A DNA stretch of 61,685 nt from Nostoc sp. FACHB-152 (GCF_014697475.1 NZ_JACJRV010000040.1:1-61685), one strand, 5' to 3'; positions 41,166 through 51,390 are shown, numbered from the stretch's first letter. The notes: generated by a model not told the origin, from the letters alone. Numbers and translations: made by a program.

Positions 41166-42887
41166 GTGACACAAAACTCTAAAACGGGTGCAGCATTCAT
41201 CGCTGGAGGAAGCCTAGCAGGTGCAGGTGTTTCTGCGTCAGTTGGCGGAATGGGGTTAGCAGGCGGATTTGGTGCTATTGGAATTGGAACTGCGCCTGTT
41301 GTTGGTGCTGGTGCTGTGGCTGGTGCGGCTGTTTATGGTGCTTTTCAAGCCGTAGCTGCGGGAGATGTGGCGGCTTTTGGTGCAATGGGAATTGGTGCTG
41401 TTGGTGGTGCTGGCTTTTCTGGCGTTGTTGGTGGTATGGGAATAGTTGCACCTAAAATTGGTTTAGCGTTTGGTATTGGAACTGTACCAATGGCTGGCGT
41501 GGGTGCAGTTTTAGGACTGGCGGCTTATGGTTTTGCTAAGTTGTTAGATGAATCTGAGGTTAAAGAAACTCCTGCACAGCTTTTTGAACGGATGGAAGAA
41601 AAAGTTTTGCAGATGGATTACTATAACGCTGCTGTTATAGAGTTAGGTTTATTGTTATCTGGTGAGGATCTCAACCAAAAATTTGCTGCTTTGGAGGTTG
41701 AGGATGAGTTACAAGCACTTAAGGCTGAATTTGCTAGTGCGAAGACTGAACAAGAAACTGTAACTTCCAACCTTCAGCTTCCTGAAACTTGGAAATGTGT
41801 CAAAACTCTTAAAGGTCATACTGCAAAAGTTAATGCGATCGCAATCACTCCTGATGGTAATACTTTAGTTAGTGGTAGTGATGACAGACAAATTAATCTG
41901 TGGAATCTAAAAACTGGAAAGTGGCTTCATACTTTCTCTGGTCAAGCAGAGGCGGTTCTATCTCTTGCTATCAGTTCTGATGGAAAACAGATTGTTAGTG
42001 GTTGTGTTGACCGCAAAATTAGCACTTGGCAATTGGAGAAAAAACAATTTTTGCGGACATTTTTTTATTCCAACTCACCCTACAGTCATAATGGTTTTGT
42101 AAATTCAGTAGTATTTAGCCCTGATGGTAGATTTCTTGCCAGTGGTAGTGCTGATAAAACTATCAAAATTTGGGGAGGCTATACAGGCAATTTAAAACTT
42201 GCTTTGAGTGGGCATACAGATGCAGTTTTATCTGTTGCTATTAGTCCTGATAGTAAAATTTTGGCAAGTGGAAGTGTTGATAAAACTATCAGGCTGTGGG
42301 ACTGCACAACTTGGAAACCACTTGAGATTTTTACTCAACATTTGGCTGCAATCAATACAGTTGTTATTAGTTCTGATGGTCATACTCTGATTAGCGGTAG
42401 TACCGACACTACCATCAAGCTGTGGAATCTCTATACAAAAGAATTAATTTGTACTTTGACTGGACACACAGAAGCAGTTTCATCTGTTGCTGTTAGTTCT
42501 AATGGAACAATCTTAGCTAGTAGCAGTCTTAGCACCATCAAACTCTGGCATATCCCAACAGGGAATTTATTACATACTCTTGCTGGTTGTAGCCCTGTCG
42601 TCTTCACTCCTGATGGCAAGATGTTGGTAAGTGGTGGTAACGGCGGTACTATTAAAATTTGGAGTCTGCAAGGTCTAAATGAGTTGAATCTCGATTCTTT
42701 ACTGCATCAGGAATGGTGGGAAGTTTTAGGTGTAGATCCAAATACTCAACCTCAAGATGTCAAGCTTGCCTACTTTCAATTAGCTAGACAATATCATCCT
42801 GATATTAATAGGTCTGCAAACGCTAAAGCGTCAATGCAACTAATTAACAAAGCTTATCAACAATTCCAAGGGCAACTGAAGTTTTGA
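41166..42887 (+). CDS. Gly/Ala-rich membrane region - WD40 propeller - J-domain protein
   Basis: A 573-residue fusion. Residues about 8-127 are hydrophobic and Gly/Ala-rich, made of two related units (23-62 and 85-126), each with P-x12-Y-G. A helical linker (132-200) leads to seven WD40 blades (about 210-508), each ending in I-x-[LIT]-W, which should form one closed propeller. The C-terminus (514-573) is a J domain with HPD at 544-546 (RQYHPDIN), so it should stimulate an Hsp70 (DnaK). The plain reading is a membrane-attached chaperone-recruiting scaffold; a pore-forming effector is an alternative. The frame opens at a GTG (41166) without a good ribosome binding site, so the start is unsure. 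It is third in a cassette with two exported proteins. Confidence 0.85.
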   Translation: MTQNSKTGAAFIAGGSLAGAGVSASVGGMGLAGGFGAIGIGTAPVVGAGAVAGAAVYGAFQAVAAGDVAAFGAMGIGAVGGAGFSGVVGGMGIVAPKIGLAFGIGTVPMAGVGAVLGLAAYGFAKLLDESEVKETPAQLFERMEEKVLQMDYYNAAVIELGLLLSGEDLNQKFAALEVEDELQALKAEFASAKTEQETVTSNLQLPETWKCVKTLKGHTAKVNAIAITPDGNTLVSGSDDRQINLWNLKTGKWLHTFSGQAEAVLSLAISSDGKQIVSGCVDRKISTWQLEKKQFLRTFFYSNSPYSHNGFVNSVVFSPDGRFLASGSADKTIKIWGGYTGNLKLALSGHTDAVLSVAISPDSKILASGSVDKTIRLWDCTTWKPLEIFTQHLAAINTVVISSDGHTLISGSTDTTIKLWNLYTKELICTLTGHTEAVSSVAVSSNGTILASSSLSTIKLWHIPTGNLLHTLAGCSPVVFTPDGKMLVSGGNGGTIKIWSLQGLNELNLDSLLHQEWWEVLGVDPNTQPQDVKLAYFQLARQYHPDINRSANAKASMQLINKAYQQFQGQLKF

Positions 42888-43581
42888 TGAATGCGCGATC
42901 GCCTTTCTACTTTAATTCTACAAATTTAGATAATTTATCTTATCTATCTCCAAAGATTGGTGCAATTAAGATTAATTTTTCCTATATCTATACAAGCTAT
43001 TGTTAATTTAAATTTCTACAAATATTGAGTATTTACACTCATTTTTTTACTTCCTTATTCCTCAAAACTGACTAAAGTGTATGACAGCTACATCTTTAGG
43101 ACTATTGACATTTTAAGTTTGTAAATAAATATGTTGCAGATTTTGAAAAAAAGTTATAAATTATTAATTTATGGGGGGATAGCTAAATTTTTAGTTGCAA
43201 AAACTAAAAACCCATACGTAAATATACTGAAATCTATTGAAGCTTTACATCAACATAAAATAGCTAATGAGATATGTTTTAGTTTGGTAAAAGAAGTTCC
43301 TGACTTTTAAACGGGAATACTAATAATCTAAAAATATATTTCATGTCGCTGTTTTATGCATTCTTTTGATTGCTGAAGGTGAAAAACAGATGATTGCAAT
43401 TCACCGCCAAAATAATAGTAAGTAATCTATTTACGTTAACTGCTAATTTTGTTTACTAAACTCATAACAAAATTAATTGCATAATAAATGAAATAAATGC
43501 TCTTTGTTATGATGAGGATAGCAGCAAAAAAATAAGGAGCATCTACCACCAATCTACACCCTAAATGGAGCTTTTTTAGCA
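42888..43581. other. AT-rich intergenic region before the invertase pair
   Basis: 694 very AT-rich bases. A 59-codon frame at 43131-43310 is listed separately. The last 60 bases carry AAGGAGC and TGGAGC ahead of the invertase ATG. I see no repeats or hairpins of note. Confidence 0.5.
43131..43310 (+). CDS. Possible small protein (59 residues)
   Basis: An ATG-initiated frame reading MLQILKKSYKLLIYGGIAKF, then LVAKTKNPYVNILKSIEALH and QHKIANEICFSLVKEVPDF. The amino-acid mix is protein-like (basic amphipathic start, few rare residues), but there is no good ribosome binding site and I know no relative. It could be the remnant of a longer gene. Confidence 0.3.
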   Translation: MLQILKKSYKLLIYGGIAKFLVAKTKNPYVNILKSIEALHQHKIANEICFSLVKEVPDF

Positions 43582-45027
43582 ATGCAAATAGAGAATTTAG
43601 TAATGGATGAAAGTACAGAAAAAGCGGCGTGGGAAGCATTAGAAAAATCGATTCTCTACTATCGAGGGCGGCCGATTGGTACAGTAGCAGCCTATGATAA
43701 TTCTGTAGAAGCACTCAATTATGATCAGGTTTTTATTCGAGATTTTGTTTCTTCTGCCTTAATTTTTTTGGCAAAAGGTAGAACAGATATCGTTCGTAAT
43801 TTTTTGGAAGAAACTCTAAAGTTACAACCTAAAGAAAGGCAATTAGATGCTTACAAACCAGGTAGAGGTTTAATTCCTGCTAGCTTCAAAGTTGTAAATA
43901 TTAATGGTGAAGAATATTTAGAAGCTGATTTTGGCGAACACGCGATCGCCAGAGTTACGCCTGTTGATTCTTGTCTGTGGTGGATTATTTTATTACGGGC
44001 TTATGTTGTCGCTACAAAAGATTTTTCTATAGCCTATCAACCGGAATTCCAAACTGGTATTCGGTTGATTATGGAAATTTGTTTGGCGAATCGCTTTGAT
44101 ATGTACCCAACTTTATTAGTTCCAGACGGTGCTTGTATGATTGACCGTCGTATGGGTATATATGGTCATCCTCTGGAACTTCAAGTTTTATTTTACACGG
44201 CAATGCGGGCGGCGCGTGAGTTGCTAGTTTGTAATGGCAATCAAGATGTTGTAGCAGCAATTGATAATCGTTTGCCTCTTTTATGCGCTCATATTCGTCA
44301 ACATTATTGGATAGATATTAATCGCTTAAATGCCATTTATCGCTTTAAAAGTGAAGAGTATGGCAAAACGGCTGTGAATCTATTTAACATCTATGTAGAC
44401 TCGATTCCCTATTATGAATTAGATAAATGGCTACCTAGAAAAGGTGGTTATTTAGCAGGTAATGTGGGGCCTTCGCAGTTCGATACTCGGTATTTTGCTT
44501 TGGGCAACTTGATGGCAATTATTTCCGATTTGGCTACTGAAGAACAGTCACAAGCCATCATGACTCTGATTGAAGAAAGATGGGACGATTTAGTAGGAGA
44601 TATGCCTATGAAAATCTGTTTTCCAGCTTTGGAAGGTGAAGAATACAGAATTGTCACTGGATGTGACCCGAAAAATATACCTTGGTCTTATCATAATGCT
44701 GGCAGCTGGCCTGTTTTGATGTGGATGTTAGCCGCCGCCGCTATTAAAACTAATAAAACTAGTTTGGCTAGAAAAGCTGTTGAAATCGCTCAGTCACGTC
44801 TTTGTGAGGACGAATGGCCAGAATATTACGATGGTAAAAAAGGTAGATTAATTGGCAAACAAGCTAGAAAATACCAAACTTGGACTATTGCAGGTTTCTT
44901 ATTAGCTAAGGAACTACTCAATGACTCTTCTCATTTACCTTTGGTAACTTTTGATAAATTAGCTCCAGAGTTGATTTCTAGAGCTTGTGAGTTTGAAATT
45001 GGTAGTGTAAATCCTTATATGTCTTAA
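43582..45027 (+). CDS. Alkaline/neutral invertase, GH100
   Basis: A 481-residue cytosolic invertase of glycoside hydrolase family 100, splitting sucrose to glucose and fructose. Both catalytic residues known from Anabaena InvA occur at the same numbers: the acid Asp188 ([11 protein letters not shown]) and the base Glu414 (DEWPEYYDG). The (alpha/alpha)6 barrel signatures [20 protein letters not shown] and [11 protein letters not shown] are complete. In filamentous cyanobacteria such enzymes feed sucrose carbon to metabolism, including in heterocysts. TGGAGC precedes the ATG. A terminator follows, then a second GH100 gene on the same strand, so this is a tandem duplication with separate transcription. 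Whether it is invA or invB I cannot say. Confidence 0.93.
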   Translation: MQIENLVMDESTEKAAWEALEKSILYYRGRPIGTVAAYDNSVEALNYDQVFIRDFVSSALIFLAKGRTDIVRNFLEETLKLQPKERQLDAYKPGRGLIPASFKVVNINGEEYLEADFGEHAIARVTPVDSCLWWIILLRAYVVATKDFSIAYQPEFQTGIRLIMEICLANRFDMYPTLLVPDGACMIDRRMGIYGHPLELQVLFYTAMRAARELLVCNGNQDVVAAIDNRLPLLCAHIRQHYWIDINRLNAIYRFKSEEYGKTAVNLFNIYVDSIPYYELDKWLPRKGGYLAGNVGPSQFDTRYFALGNLMAIISDLATEEQSQAIMTLIEERWDDLVGDMPMKICFPALEGEEYRIVTGCDPKNIPWSYHNAGSWPVLMWMLAAAAIKTNKTSLARKAVEIAQSRLCEDEWPEYYDGKKGRLIGKQARKYQTWTIAGFLLAKELLNDSSHLPLVTFDKLAPELISRACEFEIGSVNPYMS

Positions 45028-45096
45028 TATTGGCTATAGGGAAGAGAATTATACTGCTTGTGAAGTAAAATATTTGTTCACAATTAACAATACTTG

Positions 45097-45128
45097 AAAG
45101 CCCTTTATAGATAATATGGGGCTTTTTT
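45097..45128 (+). terminator. Terminator after the first invertase gene
   Basis: AAAGCCC (45097-45103) pairs with GGGCTTT (45119-45125) around a 15-base loop and runs into TTTTTT. Confidence 0.7.
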
Positions 45129-45334
45129 ATTATCTATTTTTTTAACAGTCACAGCTTAAAGAAGATATCATATAAAAATATAAATGAGATAACAGTTAGC
45201 CTTTTACTAGCAAATACTTATATAAATATTGCTTGGCATTAAGTGTGGCAGTAACTTAAGTAGCAATATACTCTAAAAATTTTTTCTTATTAAATAAAAG
45301 TAGTAACCTTTACCAAATTGGAGGATGATTTGCG

Positions 45335-46726
45335 ATGCAAAGCATTGAAGAGCAGGCATGGCAATTACTAGAAGAATCAATTATTTACTATCGAGGTCGT
45401 CCTGTAGGTACTGTAGCTGCCAATGATGTGTCACAATCAGCATTGAATTATGACCATTGTTTTATCCGTGATTTTGCTTCTTCAGCTTTCTTATTTTTGA
45501 TTAAAGGTAGATACGATATTGTCCGTAATTTTTTGGAAGAAACTTTACGTTTACAGCCTAAAAAAGAGAAATTAGATGCTTATACACCTGGTCGTGGTTT
45601 GATACCAGCTAGCTTCAAAGTTGTATCAATAAATGGAAAAGAATATTTAGAATCAGATTTTGGAGAAAATGCGATCGCTAGAGTTACACCTGTTGATTCT
45701 TGTCTCTGGTGGATAATTATCTTACGCGCTTATGTGAAAGCTACAAAAGATTTACAGTTTGCCTTACAACCAGAGTTTCAGGAAGGGATTGCTTTAATTA
45801 TGGAACTTTGTTTGGCAACTCGATTTGATATGTACCCGACGCTATTAGTTCCTGATGGGTCTTGTATGATTCATCGTCGTTTAGGTATTTATGGTTATCC
45901 TTTAGAAATTCAAGCTTTATTTTATGCAGCCTTACGTGCTGCACGTCAGCTATTAGTTTGTGCTGGTGATGAAGAGATTGTTATTGGTATTGATAAACGT
46001 CTACCTCTGTTGCAAAATCACATTCGTCAACATTATTGGATAGATATTAATCGTTTGAATGTTATTTATCGTTTTAAATGTGAAGAATATGGACTAACAG
46101 CCATTAACCTGTTCAATATATATTCTGACTCAATTCCTTATGCGGATTTAGCTGTTTGGCTACCTAAAAATGGCGGTTATTTAGCAGGTAATGTGGGGCC
46201 TTCACAGTTAGATACTCGCTTTTTTTCGTTGGGAAATTTGATGGCTATTATTTCTTCTCTAGTCAGCGAACAGCAATCACAAGCAATTATGACTTTGATT
46301 GAAGCACAGTGGGAAGATTTAGTAGGCACAATGCCAATGAAGATTTGTTTCCCAGCTTTAGAAAAGGAAGAGTATCGAATTTTTACTGGATGTGACCCGA
46401 AAAATATTCCTTGGTCTTATCATAATGCCGGAAATTGGCCGGTTTTGTTGTGGATTTTAACGGCTGCTGCTCAAAAAACAGGCAGAAAAAATATTGCGAA
46501 AAATGCAATGGAATTAGCTGAAAATCGTTTGAGTGAGGATGAATGGCCGGAATATTATGATGGCGCACGGGGAATGTTAATTGGTAGGGAAGCGAGAAGA
46601 TATCAAACCTGGACAATTACTGGTTTTTTGTTGGCTAAAGAACTGATGCTTCATCCTGAGTATTTAGAGTTATTTAGTTTTGAGGAATTTGATGTAGAAA
46701 ATGCTGGGTATGCTTGTAATTTGTAA
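45335..46726 (+). CDS. GH100 invertase-like protein with catalytic Asp replaced by His
   Basis: A 463-residue paralogue of the preceding invertase, collinear over the whole length apart from a shorter N-terminus. The barrel motifs ([31 protein letters not shown]) and the base Glu at about 406 (DEWPEYYDG) are kept. The acid position reads [11 protein letters not shown]: His180 (codon CAT) stands where Asp188 should be. Loss of the general acid should cripple sucrose hydrolysis unless His takes over, so this may be a pseudoenzyme, a sucrose sensor or an enzyme with changed activity. GGAGG at 45321-45325 precedes the ATG. The spacing and terminator before it imply its own promoter. Confidence 0.9.
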   Translation: MQSIEEQAWQLLEESIIYYRGRPVGTVAANDVSQSALNYDHCFIRDFASSAFLFLIKGRYDIVRNFLEETLRLQPKKEKLDAYTPGRGLIPASFKVVSINGKEYLESDFGENAIARVTPVDSCLWWIIILRAYVKATKDLQFALQPEFQEGIALIMELCLATRFDMYPTLLVPDGSCMIHRRLGIYGYPLEIQALFYAALRAARQLLVCAGDEEIVIGIDKRLPLLQNHIRQHYWIDINRLNVIYRFKCEEYGLTAINLFNIYSDSIPYADLAVWLPKNGGYLAGNVGPSQLDTRFFSLGNLMAIISSLVSEQQSQAIMTLIEAQWEDLVGTMPMKICFPALEKEEYRIFTGCDPKNIPWSYHNAGNWPVLLWILTAAAQKTGRKNIAKNAMELAENRLSEDEWPEYYDGARGMLIGREARRYQTWTITGFLLAKELMLHPEYLELFSFEEFDVENAGYACNL

Positions 46727-46785
46727 TTTTCAGTTATCAAAGTAACAAATCAATTATTCAAGTAATTAATTGCCTCTCAATATTT

Positions 46786-47637
46786 TTAGCATCGGACTGG
46801 CTCTACGTAGTGATTACCAATGCACTGCTGCCATATTAATCGGCTAAAATCCGACGAAAACACCCGCAACAATAATAAAGACGAACTAAAATGATCTACA
46901 GGTAAAATCTGAAGCAACACAATGTAGTTAGAAAGTTTTGCTGAACGTATTACCCTATGTTTATGGGAGGAAATTAAAGACGAATTTACTGGTACTCCCG
47001 AAACACAATCACTAGGGAAAGAAATTGGCAGTTCTTTGTTTTCCTGCTTCACCGAGTTAATGGTGAAGCCGTCTATATGATTTGTCTTATCTAACGAGAT
47101 ATTTGCTGTTACAGGCATAACTTTCACCAGCATAGAAATTATTTTACGACTTGCGGCTTGTATGTATGGGCTGGGTACAGATCCTCCATCATATTGGGTT
47201 GAGCCATCAATGCGTATCCAGAGCTTTTTTGTTGAAGCATCCCAGCGAGCTTCGAGATTGACCGATAGACCCTGATAATCGTTATAGTCAAAGATGGCAG
47301 GTAAGCCCAATAGCATATCAAACCAAGTCGAAGTGTTTACTGTTTTGCCGGTTTCAGTGTTTAGTGCCAAGATACGAAATCGGTTACTTAAGCCCTCGAT
47401 GAACCAGAGATTTTGCCCAACCACAGCCAGAGGTATTCCCGGAGTTTGCACAGTCCACAGCAATTTGCCAGAGTCTAGGGTTCGTTTGGCAATGCCTTGA
47501 TCTATTGTCTGATGAAAGAGACAAACTTCGTCTGCATCCACCGCCGCCCCAGGAAAAATTAGCGGGCCGGCTAGCGATTTTTGATGTGCAGAAGGTTCTC
47601 TAGAATGCAATCGATTACTCCAAGAGAAAAAATCCAT
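46786..47637 (-). CDS. Beta-propeller-like (PQQ-repeat) protein of unknown function
   Basis: A 283-residue protein without signal peptide. The segment LDSGKLLWTVQTPGIPLAVVGQNLWFI followed by LALNTETGKTV resembles PQQ-type propeller blades, but only about two such blades are visible and the rest is unassigned. A second half contains SKKLWIRIDGS-like strands and FSSDFSRLIWQQCIG, again blade-like. It could be a diverged propeller with an unknown ligand. It converges on the second invertase gene, separated by 60 bp. ATG at 47637. Confidence 0.6.
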   Translation of the reverse strand: MDFFSWSNRLHSREPSAHQKSLAGPLIFPGAAVDADEVCLFHQTIDQGIAKRTLDSGKLLWTVQTPGIPLAVVGQNLWFIEGLSNRFRILALNTETGKTVNTSTWFDMLLGLPAIFDYNDYQGLSVNLEARWDASTKKLWIRIDGSTQYDGGSVPSPYIQAASRKIISMLVKVMPVTANISLDKTNHIDGFTINSVKQENKELPISFPSDCVSGVPVNSSLISSHKHRVIRSAKLSNYIVLLQILPVDHFSSSLLLLRVFSSDFSRLIWQQCIGNHYVEPVRC

Positions 47638-47910
47638 GTTATGAGTAATTTCTAAATATCCGAAAGTGTTTTTTGGCGGCTAGTAAGTGGTGTGGCAGAA
47701 GGAAAGAAGTATAATTTAAATTGTATGTTTCGCGCTAAAGTTGTCAAATAAAGGCGGTTGTTTGAAGTATTCAGTTGATAATTAAATACAGGATATTGCA
47801 AGTCAAAAATTACAAGACTAAAATCTACAATTATGTAGAAATGTAGAAAAATTCTTTTAAAATTTCAAAATCCGATTTTCTATGTCCCCAGATACAGGGG
47901 AAATGCTTTC

Positions 47911-49260
47911 ATGACTAACGCCCGTCAAATAGCTTTTATTGTTCTGCGAGATGTCCACAAAGGGGCTTATGCTGATGTTGCTCTAGATAGAGTGTTGCAA
48001 AAATTTAAATTGCCAGATAGCGATCGCCGTTTAGCGACAGAATTAGTTTATGGCAGTGTCAGAAGACAACGCACCCTAGACGCATTAATTGACGAACTCG
48101 CTACAAAAAAATCTCACCAACAACCACCAGACCTCCGCACTATCTTACATCTGGGTCTGTATCAACTACGTTACCAAGAACGAATTCCCCCTTCGGCGGC
48201 GGTGAATACTACTGTCGAACTAGCGAAGGAAAATGGTTTTTCGGGACTCACGGGTTTTGTCAATGGTTTGTTACGTCAATATCTTCGGCTGGCTGAAGAT
48301 TCTCCTGAACCCTTGAAATTACCAGACAACCCAGTAGAACGCTTGGGTATTTTACATAGTTTTCCCGACTGGATAGTTCAGGTGTGGTTAGACCAAATTG
48401 GTTTTGCTGAGACGGAAAAACTCTGTGAGTGGATGAACCAAACACCAACAATCGACCTCCGCATTAATCCATTACGGACTAATTTAGAGGAGGTGGAAAC
48501 AGCTTTACAAGCGGCGGAAATTTTAGCAAGACCCATTCCCCATTTACCCCAAGCTTTACGCTTAATTAGCAGCACCGGGCCAATTCAAAATGTACCTGGA
48601 TTTACTGAAGGTTGGTGGGTTGTCCAAGATAGTAGCGCGCAATTAGTGAGTCATGTTCTCGACCCCCAACCAGGTGAGGTGGTGATTGATGCTTGTGCTG
48701 CGCCAGGGGGAAAAACCACGCACATCGCCGAATTAATGCAAGATCACGGGAAAATTTGGGCTTGCGATCGCACTGCTTCCCGTCTGCGTAAACTCCAAGA
48801 AAATGCCAAGCGGCTAAATTTGCACTCAATTCAAATTTTCACGGGCGATAGCCGCAACCTTCCCCAGTTCTACAATACGGCTGACCGCGTTTTGCTCGAT
48901 GCACCATGCTCTGGTTTGGGAACTTTACACCGTCACGCTGATGCACGTTGGCGACAAACACCCCAATCTATCCGAGAACTTTCGCTACTGCAACAGCAAC
49001 TACTGTCACATACATCAAATTTTGTCAAAAAAGGTGGTGTACTGGTTTATGCTACCTGTACACTGCATCCAGCAGAAAATGAAGATGTAATTTCAATATT
49101 TTTGGCTGAGAATCCTGAGTGGCAAATTGAGCTTCCCAAGGTTGGTTCACCCTACTGGGCTTCTTCCACGCCACAAGGCTGGCTGAAAGTTTGGCCCCAT
49201 CTGCAAGACATGGACGGCTTTTTTATGGTGCGCTTAAGAAAAACCAACGATTCCGAGTGA
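47911..49260 (+). CDS. rsmB: 16S rRNA m5C967 methyltransferase
   Basis: A 449-residue RsmB: an N-terminal NusB-like RNA-binding domain (about 1-135: LATELVYGSVRRQRTLDALID, VNGLLRQ) and a C-terminal SAM-dependent methyltransferase (DACAAPGGKTTHIAEL as SAM site). Both m5C cysteines are visible, in DAPCSGLGTLHRHADARW and in YATCTLHPAEN. It methylates C967 of 16S rRNA. The start at 47911 gives the standard MTNARQIAFIVL N-terminus. Confidence 0.95.
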   Translation: MTNARQIAFIVLRDVHKGAYADVALDRVLQKFKLPDSDRRLATELVYGSVRRQRTLDALIDELATKKSHQQPPDLRTILHLGLYQLRYQERIPPSAAVNTTVELAKENGFSGLTGFVNGLLRQYLRLAEDSPEPLKLPDNPVERLGILHSFPDWIVQVWLDQIGFAETEKLCEWMNQTPTIDLRINPLRTNLEEVETALQAAEILARPIPHLPQALRLISSTGPIQNVPGFTEGWWVVQDSSAQLVSHVLDPQPGEVVIDACAAPGGKTTHIAELMQDHGKIWACDRTASRLRKLQENAKRLNLHSIQIFTGDSRNLPQFYNTADRVLLDAPCSGLGTLHRHADARWRQTPQSIRELSLLQQQLLSHTSNFVKKGGVLVYATCTLHPAENEDVISIFLAENPEWQIELPKVGSPYWASSTPQGWLKVWPHLQDMDGFFMVRLRKTNDSE

Positions 49261-49317
49261 TCACTACCTGGGATTGTACGATTTGATGGAAGCCCCAATC
49301 TACCACAGGAGGCAGCA

Positions 49318-49740
49318 ATGGTTACTGATTCTAATGTAAAGAACTTAGTTAAAATCTTGATTGGAGCCGCTTGGATTGATGGCAGAATTCAACCGGAAGA
49401 ACGGCAATATCTCCGTGAAATTGCTCAAGCAAAGGGTCTATCCACAGACCCTGAGATTAAGCCTTGGCTTTATGAATTGGTACCCGTGCAACCAAAAGAA
49501 TGTTATGCATGGGTAAAGGAATATTTAGGCGATCGCCCTAGCCTGGAAGACTGCGAAAGTCTGATTGAAGCTATTAGTGGCTTAATTTATAGCGATGGTG
49601 AAGTAGCAACAGAAGAAGCAAGACTCTTGACCAAGTTACAGGAGTTAGCACAACTAAATGACTCTGCCCAACCAGTTTACAATGCGTTGCTTAAACAAAT
49701 TCAACAGCTTTATCGTCGTTGGGTTGATGTTCAAAATTAA
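49318..49740 (+). CDS. TerB-like tellurite-resistance family protein
   Basis: A 140-residue helical protein with two TerB-type metal-binding halves: AAWIDGRIQPEERQYLREIA and IYSDGEVATEEARLLTKLQELA, both of the form D-G-x-[IV]-x-x-E-E. TerB domains probably bind divalent metal and occur in stress and envelope-associated proteins; no specific role is known here. AGGAGG at 49307-49312 sets the ATG at 49318. It lies 57 bp after rsmB and may share its transcript. Confidence 0.85.
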   Translation: MVTDSNVKNLVKILIGAAWIDGRIQPEERQYLREIAQAKGLSTDPEIKPWLYELVPVQPKECYAWVKEYLGDRPSLEDCESLIEAISGLIYSDGEVATEEARLLTKLQELAQLNDSAQPVYNALLKQIQQLYRRWVDVQN

Positions 49741-49786
49741 ACTCATAGTTCAGAGTCAAAAGTCAAAAGTCTTGATTTTCTATTTT

Positions 49787-49813
49787 TGACCATTGACTAT
49801 TGACCATTAACCA
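49787..49813. repeat. STRR heptamers (TTGACCA TTGACTA TTGACCA)
   Basis: Three consecutive 7-bp units and a degenerate fourth, preceded by a GTCAAAA pair at 49756-49770. Same family as at 29548. Confidence 0.8.
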
Positions 49814-49817
49814 CTTA

Positions 49818-50042
49818 TTACTTCGGTTCACCTAGACCCGGAGTTTCTTCTTTATCAACTTTAGGCACAAAGTCTGGACGGTCTTTACTTTCCCAACCTA
49901 CTGGACGTTTAGAGTTGTACCAAGCAATAGAACCAATTGTGACAGCCGCAATGAAGCCAACTACATACACTGCTGTAAAAGCGAAAGGAAAGTGGGTGCC
50001 ATTGGTTGCAACTGAATCTGCTGCTTGCATTAATATATGCAT
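49818..50042 (-). CDS. Psb35-like photosystem II assembly protein
   Basis: A 74-residue protein with one membrane helix (about 20-42: FAFTAVYVVGFIAAVTIGSI) followed by AWYNSKRPVGWESKDRPDF and a polar C-terminus. From memory this pattern matches Ssl2148-type proteins now called Psb35, which stabilise the CP47 assembly module and associated high-light-inducible proteins in Synechocystis. I could not compare sequences, so the name is provisional. GGAG lies 9 bases before the ATG at 50042, which favours that start over the ATG four codons in. Confidence 0.6.
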   Translation of the reverse strand: MHILMQAADSVATNGTHFPFAFTAVYVVGFIAAVTIGSIAWYNSKRPVGWESKDRPDFVPKVDKEETPGLGEPK

Positions 50043-50220
50043 GAGTATATGCTCCTAAATTTACGCAACACTACTTAAGACACTATAAAACTAGCGTATC
50101 ACTCACATCCCCCTCAAGTTTGAATTGCTTGCTATTTCAATAGAAGCAGGCAATAGGGAATAGGTGACAGGTAATAGGGTTAAAAAACTTTTGGTGTTTA
50201 AGTTTTATCATTTGTTAATG

Positions 50221-50272
50221 CCCTAGCCTTTTGGCTGCTGCTATGTCAGCCAAAAGGCAGTACGGATTAGGG
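50221..50272. repeat. Nested hairpin downstream of the old yellow enzyme gene
   Basis: Inner arms GCCTTTTGGCTG (50226-50237) and CAGCCAAAAGGC (50247-50258) pair perfectly over 12 bp. Outer CCCTA (50221) and TAGGG (50268-50272) also pair. CAGGTGACAGG-like repeat segments lie on both sides (50160-50180, 50293-50310). Possibly the OYE terminator on the minus strand and part of a larger dispersed repeat. Confidence 0.6.
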
Positions 50273-50322
50273 TATTGCCTATAATCTGTTCCCTGTCACC
50301 TGTTACCTAATCACCTGCTTTG

Positions 50323-51390
50323 TTACGTCCAAGCGCGATCGTATTGCACTGGCCAGAGTTTCTCATGTCCTAGCTGTTTAGCTGCTAGATGCGGCCAATA
50401 AGGGTTACGAAGGAGTTCACGTCCTAACAGAACTATATCTGCTACTCCTGTGCGAATTATTTTGTCGGCTTGTTCTGGGGAAGTAATTAAGCCAACTGCA
50501 CCTGTAGCAATATTTGCTTCTCGGCGAATACGTTCAGCAAATTGAGTTTGATAGCCGGGTTTAACTGGAATACTAATCCCAGGAATAATCCCTCCTGAAG
50601 AACAATCAATTAGGTCTACACCTAAGGTTTTGAGTTTGTCACATAAAGTAATACTTTGTTCTATATCCCAACCTTTATCTATCCAATCGGTGGCGGAAAG
50701 GCGAACAAATAAGGGATAACCTTCTGGTAATACTTGTCGCACACCTTCTACAACTTCTCTCAAAAGACGAGTCCGATTTTCAAAGCTACCACCATAATTA
50801 TCTTGACGATGGTTTGCTAGAGGTGAAAGAAATTGATGCAGTAGGTAGCCGTGGGCTGCATGAATTTCGATGACTTTGAAGCCTGCTTGTAGTGAACGTT
50901 GAGTAGCTGCTACAAAGGCTTGAATAATTTGTTGAATACCTTCTATAGTCAAGGCTTCTGGTACAGGACTATCTTTACTAAATGCGATCGCACTACTCGA
51001 AACCACAGGCCGCCAACCCTCATGAGATTCGTCCAAGGCTTTTCCACCTCGGCTAGGTTTAGCTGTGCTGGCTTTTCTCCCTGCATGGGCGAGTTGAATA
51101 CCTGCAACTGCACCAAAGTTATGAATTAATGTAACTATTTTCGCTAAAGCTTCTATATGTTCGTCTGACCAGATTCCCAAATCTTGCGGACTAATTCTTC
51201 CTCGCGCTTCTACAGCAGCTGCTTCTGTCAATACCAAACCTGCACCACCTACTGCACGAGAAGTTAAATGTACTAAGTGCCAGTCATTGGCATACCCATT
51301 TGTACTAGAGTATTGACACATGGGCGAAACGGCAATACGGTTGCGAAAGGTGAGTTCACGAATGCTAAACGCCTCAAACAGGTGTGCCAT
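50323..51390 (-). CDS. NADH:flavin oxidoreductase, old yellow enzyme (YqjM type)
   Basis: A 355-residue FMN-dependent ene-reductase with a TIM barrel. SPMCQYSSTNGYANDWH carries the Cys typical of the YqjM subgroup, HAGRKAST and EIHAAHGYLLHQFLSPLAN carry FMN and substrate residues, and GGSFENRTRLLREV is classic. It reduces activated C=C bonds with NAD(P)H; the natural substrate is unknown. The start at 51390 (MAHLFEAFS) follows AAGGAA by about 10 bases; the frame otherwise opens with a GTG at 51408. Confidence 0.93.
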   Translation of the reverse strand: MAHLFEAFSIRELTFRNRIAVSPMCQYSSTNGYANDWHLVHLTSRAVGGAGLVLTEAAAVEARGRISPQDLGIWSDEHIEALAKIVTLIHNFGAVAGIQLAHAGRKASTAKPSRGGKALDESHEGWRPVVSSSAIAFSKDSPVPEALTIEGIQQIIQAFVAATQRSLQAGFKVIEIHAAHGYLLHQFLSPLANHRQDNYGGSFENRTRLLREVVEGVRQVLPEGYPLFVRLSATDWIDKGWDIEQSITLCDKLKTLGVDLIDCSSGGIIPGISIPVKPGYQTQFAERIRREANIATGAVGLITSPEQADKIIRTGVADIVLLGRELLRNPYWPHLAAKQLGHEKLWPVQYDRAWT

